Shown: piece by piece, positions 58,501-64,000 of the stretch | How the letters are laid out: each line of letters opens with the position of its first letter | Numbering within the stretch: the stretch's first letter is position 1 | Assembly: GCA_904063045.1 (NCBI GenBank) | Contig: CAJFCJ010000009.1 | Span: 1,550,968-1,614,967 of the forward strand | Reading direction: 5' to 3' | Length of the DNA stretch: 64,000 nucleotides | Source of the DNA: Dimorphilus gyrociliatus | Lineage: Eukaryota; Annelida; Polychaeta; Dinophilidae | Position numbers and translations under genes: made by a program | Notes under the pieces: generated by a model | Databases searched by the model: none | What the model was told of the DNA's origin: nothing | The model's input: the letters and a program-made list of their open reading frames with translations, nothing else

Positions 58501-61500
58501 CTTGGTTCGATCCACAAGTAGTAGCTAGTTTGTAAAATGGAAAAATTAGTTATATATTCTTATTGTTTTTTTTAAGCGCAATCATACCTTTGCAGGTTTG
58601 AGATGATGCTTCATAAACGTAACCAACATTACAAGCATTGCTGTTACATTTTCCTGCTACACTGCAAGCACTGCAGTGTGCATCACATTCTGTAAGATAA
58701 AAATTGATCAAAATTGAACCTTTTACAAGAGTTATTTCCCCCTAACTTACGTTGACAAGTACTATCAGTATGCAAGAAATAACCGGTTGTACATTGGTTT
58801 GCATTACATTGTCCAGCAGTTGTACATTGGCCAGTGTTACAATTTGCGTGACATCCTTCACAATTAAAGGATCCAGTAAGGAAATAGTTGGTCATACACT
58901 TTCCATCATTACATTTTCCAGCGAATCTTCCACTAGCATCACATTCATGAGGTTGGCACTTATTATGGCATTCTATTATAGTATGATACCAATTAAACAT
59001 GATATTTTCCATACAGAAAAAAATGAGTACTCACGAACACAAGTATGACTGGACTCATCATATATGTAACCATTCTTACACATATCTCTATCGCATTTAC
59101 CTTCTCCCATTTTATCACAATATATGCAATTAGAGGCGCATTGTCCACATGTCTTATCTGTTTTTCTTCCATAATTGGAGTTACATTTTCCTTCGTCACA
59201 CTTTCCTGCTCCTTCGGTGTCGCAAGAGGCACAGTTGTCGGCACATTCTGAAAATCAATTATTCTCATTAGCTTTTTTTAAATAGTATAAAAAGTTTCTA
59301 CTAACTTGAACAGGTACTTTCATCAACCCAAACATATCCAGACATGCACATATGCTTATCGCATTTTCCTGATCCTTCTCTATCACATCTCTTACAATTG
59401 GATGCACAGCCTAGTAGATTGAAAGAGTTGTATGTTTTTATATGTAAAAGTTTATTATTAAAATAATACTTACTGCTTGTACAAGCAAAGGAATTGCCGG
59501 CATGATTTGCATGAGTTTTTCCATCAATACACATCCAATCGTCGCATGCACCACCTCTTCCACTTGCAATACATTTATTAGTTTGACAGTTTCCATCGCA
59601 GTTTGCTACGCAGACACGATTAGTATGATCGAAGAATTGTCCCGACGGACAATAGCCATAGTTGCATTTCGATGCAGCAACGCATTCACCTTGACTATTT
59701 GTTGCAATGCATCCGCTTTGACAAGCTGAATAATAATTTCAATGAAATAATGAAATAAGTATTTTTCACAGTTTATACTCACTGATAGTGCAAGTGTGTT
59801 TATCAGTATTATCGATTCCCTTATTGTTACTGCATGTTAAACAATCATTATCTGCCGCACAGGTCGTACAGTCAGTGGGACAAGCTAGCAAACAATCGAT
59901 ATTTTTATCAAATTTTCTAAATTTTTATTAAGAGCCTTACTTGCACATGTTCCATCAGCAACACCAGTTGGATCAGAATGATATTCATTTGCAGCGCAAC
60001 TAAGGCAGTTACCAGCTGCTCCCGCGCTACAAGTTGTGCAGCTTGGATCGCAAGCTAATTAAAAAATCGTAATTTAAAAAATGTCTATCAGAATCTAGAC
60101 TCAGATATCGCCATACCTGCACAGGTTCCTTCGGCTCCAGGAGTATCATGAAAATTTTTTGCAGGACACGTCAAACACTTGTCTGCTCCAGTTTGAGCGC
60201 AAGTTGCACAACTGCCAGTACAGTCTGTGAATGAAACTCTTGTAAATGCCACAATATATTATTATAATCGTCTATTAACGTATACCTGTACATGCTCCAG
60301 CAGCTCCGTCGTTAGTAGCGTGAAATTTACCATCTATACAAGTTCTACAGTTAGAAGCTCCAGCAGCAGTGCAAGTTTTACAGTCGCTATGGCAAGCTAA
60401 AAATAAAATTGTTATGAAAAAATTCATTTGCTGTTATTTTTTTAAATACCTGTGCAAGTTCCTTCTTGCCCAGATTGAACAGACAGAAATTTGTCCGAAG
60501 CGCAAGTTAAACATTTATTTGCATTTCCACCTTCGCTACAAGTCGCACAACTACTATCACAAGCTGAAAATGATTATTAATTATTACAAAGATTTGCTGC
60601 AAAATAAAGCAATTCAATTACCAGTGCATGTTCCATCAACGCCAGGATTATTACTTTTCACAGAGTTAGTAGGGCAGGTCAAACATTTGCTAGCATCTGC
60701 AGGTGCGCTACAAGTTGCACAAGTAGAATCACAATCTGTAAAAGAAATAGACTTTTACTATTTATTAAACGAATTAATACAATTAATTACTTGTGCATGT
60801 TCCATCTGATCCAGGAGCACTATGGGCCTTTCCACTCGGGCAAGTTAAACACTTACTAGCACTACCCCCTTCACTACATGTTGCACAAGAGGCATCGCAA
60901 GCTGTAAATTATAAAATTTATGTGATGTATCTTATATTCTAATTCTAATAAATGATAAAATACCTGTACAATATCCGGCCGTTGAAGATACTTTTGTTAA
61001 AATAGCATTACTAGGACATGTCAAACACTTATCGCTGTCACCGCCTTTTTCACATTTTGCACAAGTAGAATGGCATTCTTTATTTTAAAAAAAAAGAAAA
61101 AATATTACTTTTGATTACTTAGACTTTATGCTTTTGATAAACAGATACAAACTTGTACAAGTTCCATCATTTCCGCTAACAACTTCAAAAACGTAATTAC
61201 TAGCACAGGTTCGACATTTTGCTCTATCTTTGGTCGCCGAGCAGGTTAGGCAAGTTGGATGACATTCTAACAAGAAAAATAAATATATTATGTATTATTT
61301 TTTTTATGAAAAGATTTTAAAAAATTGAAAATTTACTTGTACAAGTTCCGGGATCTCCAGTTTGAAGCCAGCCACTGAAGCACGACTTACAATCATTCGA
61401 TGTTGCACCATCACATGTCTTACACGAAAAGTGACATGCTGAAACGAGAAGATATAAGTCAAAATTAATTTTCGAATTATTATATACATACGTGTACAAG

Positions 61501-64000
61501 TTCCTTCTGCAAGGTCAGATGTTGATTTTTTATAAGAATCTCTACATGTTCTGCATTTCGAAGCTTCGTTTGTCGTGCTACAAGTTGCGCAAGAATGATG
61601 ACAAGCTATTGAAAGAGTAATTATCTAGAATATATAAATATTTCACTTATAATAACTAGTTACCCAGGCATTTTCCAAATGCGTCCCCACTATTTTGAAT
61701 ACTGTAAGTTAATCCGGGTAAGCATGATGTACAGTGAGCGTCACTACCCGACTGCGCGCAAGTCAAGCAGGCTGCATTACATGCTGTGCATTCTCCTGTA
61801 ACGCCTACCGCAGCAAGACCATATCCAAGTTTACAAGTTGTACATTTAGTGGCATCAGCAGCATCAGTGCAAGTTGCACAATTGCCACTACAACCGGCTA
61901 TTCAGAAAAAAATTGTTTAATCATTACTTTGAATATACCTGAACTACAGATAAGTTATTAGTCGAATTGAGTAAAATACTGACTTGTACAGTAAAAGTCG
62001 CCACTAGTAGCTGAGGCAATTCGACCAGCTACGCACGATCTACATTTATCAGCTCCAGAGGCACTACACGTTTTACATCCAGCAGTACATGCTTTAAAAA
62101 GAGTTTTACTTTTAGTAATAGCCTAACGAGTTTCTTATGAAGTTCTACCTGAACAGGTGTTTCCATCGAGAAAAAATCCATCGTTACATTGACCAGCGTT
62201 ACACTGGCTAGCAGTTGTACATTGCTTAGCTTTGCAGTTGGAGTCGCAAGCTTAAAAATTGCATTTAGTGTAATTAATATAAATCATAATTTTATTGCGT
62301 TGGAAAATTTTTGGATTTACTTACCAATACACATCTTTGAAGAACTATCATAACCTTGAGGTGATGGACAATAAGCGGCTCCGTCACATTTTCCTACTCC
62401 TTCTACTGAACATTTCGTGCAGCCAGTTTGACAAGCTTCGCAGGCCCTTGTTGATGGATTCATTGCATAACCAGCAGTACACTTTCCATCATCACATTTA
62501 TTATTTCCTCTAATGTCACAATTGTTGCAATTGGTTTCACAAGCTATATTATTAAATTTAAAACTTATTTAACGGGTAATCAATATAAACTTTATAACTT
62601 ACGAACGCAACTTGTATCACTAGCTCTCTGGAATTTTGGTTTACAGGTTGTACATTTAGCTTTATCAGCTTGACAGTCACCACAGTTTGTGACATCGCAG
62701 GCTAAAACATTTGAAAAGTAGTTAATTATTTTTGTAGTACAAAAGCTAAAAAAATTAAAATACGTTCGCAAGTAAAATCACTCTTTCTTCTGTATCCAAG
62801 CTGGCATTTACCAATATCGCATTTTCCCACTCCATTTGCTTCGCAAATATCACAGCCACCAGAACAGGCTTCACATGTATGATCGGATTTGTACCTTTTT
62901 GTAATAATACATTTATTTTTGTCGCATTTTCCAGCTCCTCCACTTGCTCCTTGGGTAGCACATTGACCTGATTCACAACTTGCATGGCATGCTGTTTGGG
63001 TTATACAATAAAATGAAATAGTGCTACTAAATTTAACTTCTGGAATAGAAATCGGCTGTCTTACCAACGCATGTTTGGTCGCTGGTTTTGTACACATAGG
63101 GAGATGAACATTGTCCTGCATTACATTTATTTTCCGCGGTACACTGACCAGAGTTACAGTTAGTATCACAAACTGAAAAATAGAAGCTTTTGTTAACAGT
63201 ATTCACAAGTTTGATATACGAAATTACCTTTGCAGGTGCTGGTACCAGAATCAAAGAAGGTATTTCCAATACACTGACCAGACATACATTTTCCAGCCTC
63301 AGTACATCTTGAACAATGAGTGGCTTGACAAGCTGAACAGGTTTGGGAACCCGAAACATATGCGTATCCATTTTCACATCCGTCAGAATCACATTTTGTT
63401 CCACTGCTGATGGTGTTGCATTTTAGGCAGTTGCTACTACATCCGATGCAGGTTAAACCATCACTACTCCTTCTAAAACGCTGAGCACAACCTCTATCCA
63501 GACATTTTCCAGTTGTATCGCATTTAATACAGTTACTTGGACAAGCAACACAAGCTCCGGAATTATAAGCATATCCATGTTTACATTTGTTAGAATCACA
63601 GGTAGCAGCCGATTCGTCAGAATTCATGGAACATCTAGCGCAACCTGCAGGACATGCAAAGCAACTCCTGTCTCTCTTTTGTGTGTATCCCGGTTTGCAT
63701 CCTCCTGGTTTGCATTCAGTATTATCTGTTCCAGTAACTTGTGTACAGTGATCACAATTACTTGGACAAGCCAAACAAATCAGATTATTGTCTTTAACTT
63801 GATATCCCAATTTACATTTATCACATTTCGCAGCACCCAAAGAAGCGCAAGTTTCACAGTTGGCTCTATCTGCGCATTCATCACAGGCCGTATTGTCAGC
63901 TTTCTTTTTGTAACCGGGCAGACAAGTATCGCATTTGCCTGGTCCATTCGTAGCACAGGTCAGGCAGTTTGAGGTGCAAGCTTCGCATAATTTTGTTCCA
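55532..64000 (-). CDS. Giant cysteine-rich repeat protein with Ly6/uPAR domain and GPI-type tail (3' 29 exons; 5' end outside)
   Basis: Tandem furin-like cysteine modules of about 34-38 residues (CxxxCxxCx8-12CxxCxxG) fill the gene. Exons by eye: 55532-56886, 56950-57045, 57111-58019, 58086-58301, 58357-58524, 58588-58689, 58751-58972, 59035-59247, 59306-59410, 59474-59725, 59783-59884, 59941-60054, 60117-60224, 60286-60396, 60450-60563, 60622-60735, 60791-60901, 60964-61077, 61153-61266, 61337-61438, 61492-61605, 61664-61897, 61984-62091, 62149-62250, 62325-62543, 62603-62701, 62764-62991, 63065-63172, and 63228 onward. Every internal exon is a multiple of three and every intron is phase 1. 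The last exon ends in a Ly6/uPAR-like domain (CFYCNRSTEC, QTCWMYRYEE, RGCFNSSDC, CRKCCTTDKCN; about 55650-55912), then a hydrophobic C-terminus (MIIGFASLIATLSSFLGLM) typical of a GPI signal. Likely a cell-surface protein; its partner is unknown. Confidence 0.8.
59941..61605 (-). repeat. Run of ten single-module exons in the cysteine-rich gene
   Basis: Ten consecutive exons of 102-114 bp, each one module (pattern CDxxCATCSxxxxxxKCLTC...GTCT) flanked by phase-1 introns of roughly 50-75 bp. Neighbouring modules such as CDSSCATCSEGG and CDASCATCSEGG are very similar, showing recent exon-by-exon tandem duplication. Confidence 0.8.

Noticed and set aside
59941-61605. CRISPR-like regular repeats
   Set aside because: The periodicity comes from protein-coding cysteine modules with introns; repeats diverge at the DNA level and there are no constant repeats with unique spacers.
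55532-64000. Protist origin (Giardia- or ciliate-type variant surface proteins) for the cysteine-rich gene
   Set aside because: It has many short spliceosomal introns like its neighbours, ends in an animal-type Ly6/uPAR domain, and shares a window with nuclear receptors, which are restricted to animals.

Overview
The window is animal nuclear DNA. It is AT-rich, the genes are close together, and most introns are only about 50-90 bp. Nuclear receptors, thrombospondin type 1 repeats and a Ly6/uPAR domain place it in Metazoa, and cilia or sperm genes (CFAP20DC, ENO4) are present. A compact-genome invertebrate, perhaps a small spiralian such as an annelid, would fit; this is inference and the species cannot be read from the sequence.

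Layout. 1-327 (-): start of a Gemin6 homologue. 1050-1442 (+): small basic protein. 2169-3464 (+): SOCS-box protein. 3647-39130 (-): a 35.5-kb nuclear-receptor locus, the main feature. 39628-42045 (+): CFAP20DC homologue, sharing a 497-bp divergent promoter region with the receptor locus. 42141-43992 (-): membrane protein with thrombospondin repeats. 44527-48057 (+): ENO4, an enolase-like protein. 48769-49989 (-): unrecognised protein. 52088-54536 (+): secreted EGF/thrombospondin-repeat protein. 55532 to beyond 64000 (-): a very long cysteine-rich repeat protein ending in a Ly6/uPAR domain and a GPI-type tail, with at least 29 exons.

The receptor locus. I find one exon (38916-39130) that encodes an acidic N-terminus and the first Cys pair of the first zinc finger. 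It ends after two bases of a Gly codon at a consensus donor. Downstream on the same strand are 24 intact large exons (V1-V24, numbered in transcription order). Each starts right after an AG with the third base of that Gly codon. Each then encodes the second half of finger 1, finger 2, the hinge, a full ligand-binding domain and its own stop. No other exon with the CxxCG motif was found in the spacers. The simplest reading is one constant 5' exon joined, by alternative cis- or trans-splicing, to any of 24 terminal exons, giving receptors of about 440-453 residues that share an N-terminus but differ in DNA recognition and ligand pocket. Known parallels for the layout are lola and mod(mdg4) of Drosophila; I know of no nuclear receptor built this way. 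Three decayed copies and a young block with exact 1,497-bp spacing show birth-and-death by tandem duplication.

All splice sites were placed by eye. Reading-frame arithmetic agrees for all 24 receptor exons and for every complete exon of the cysteine-rich gene. No transcript data were available.
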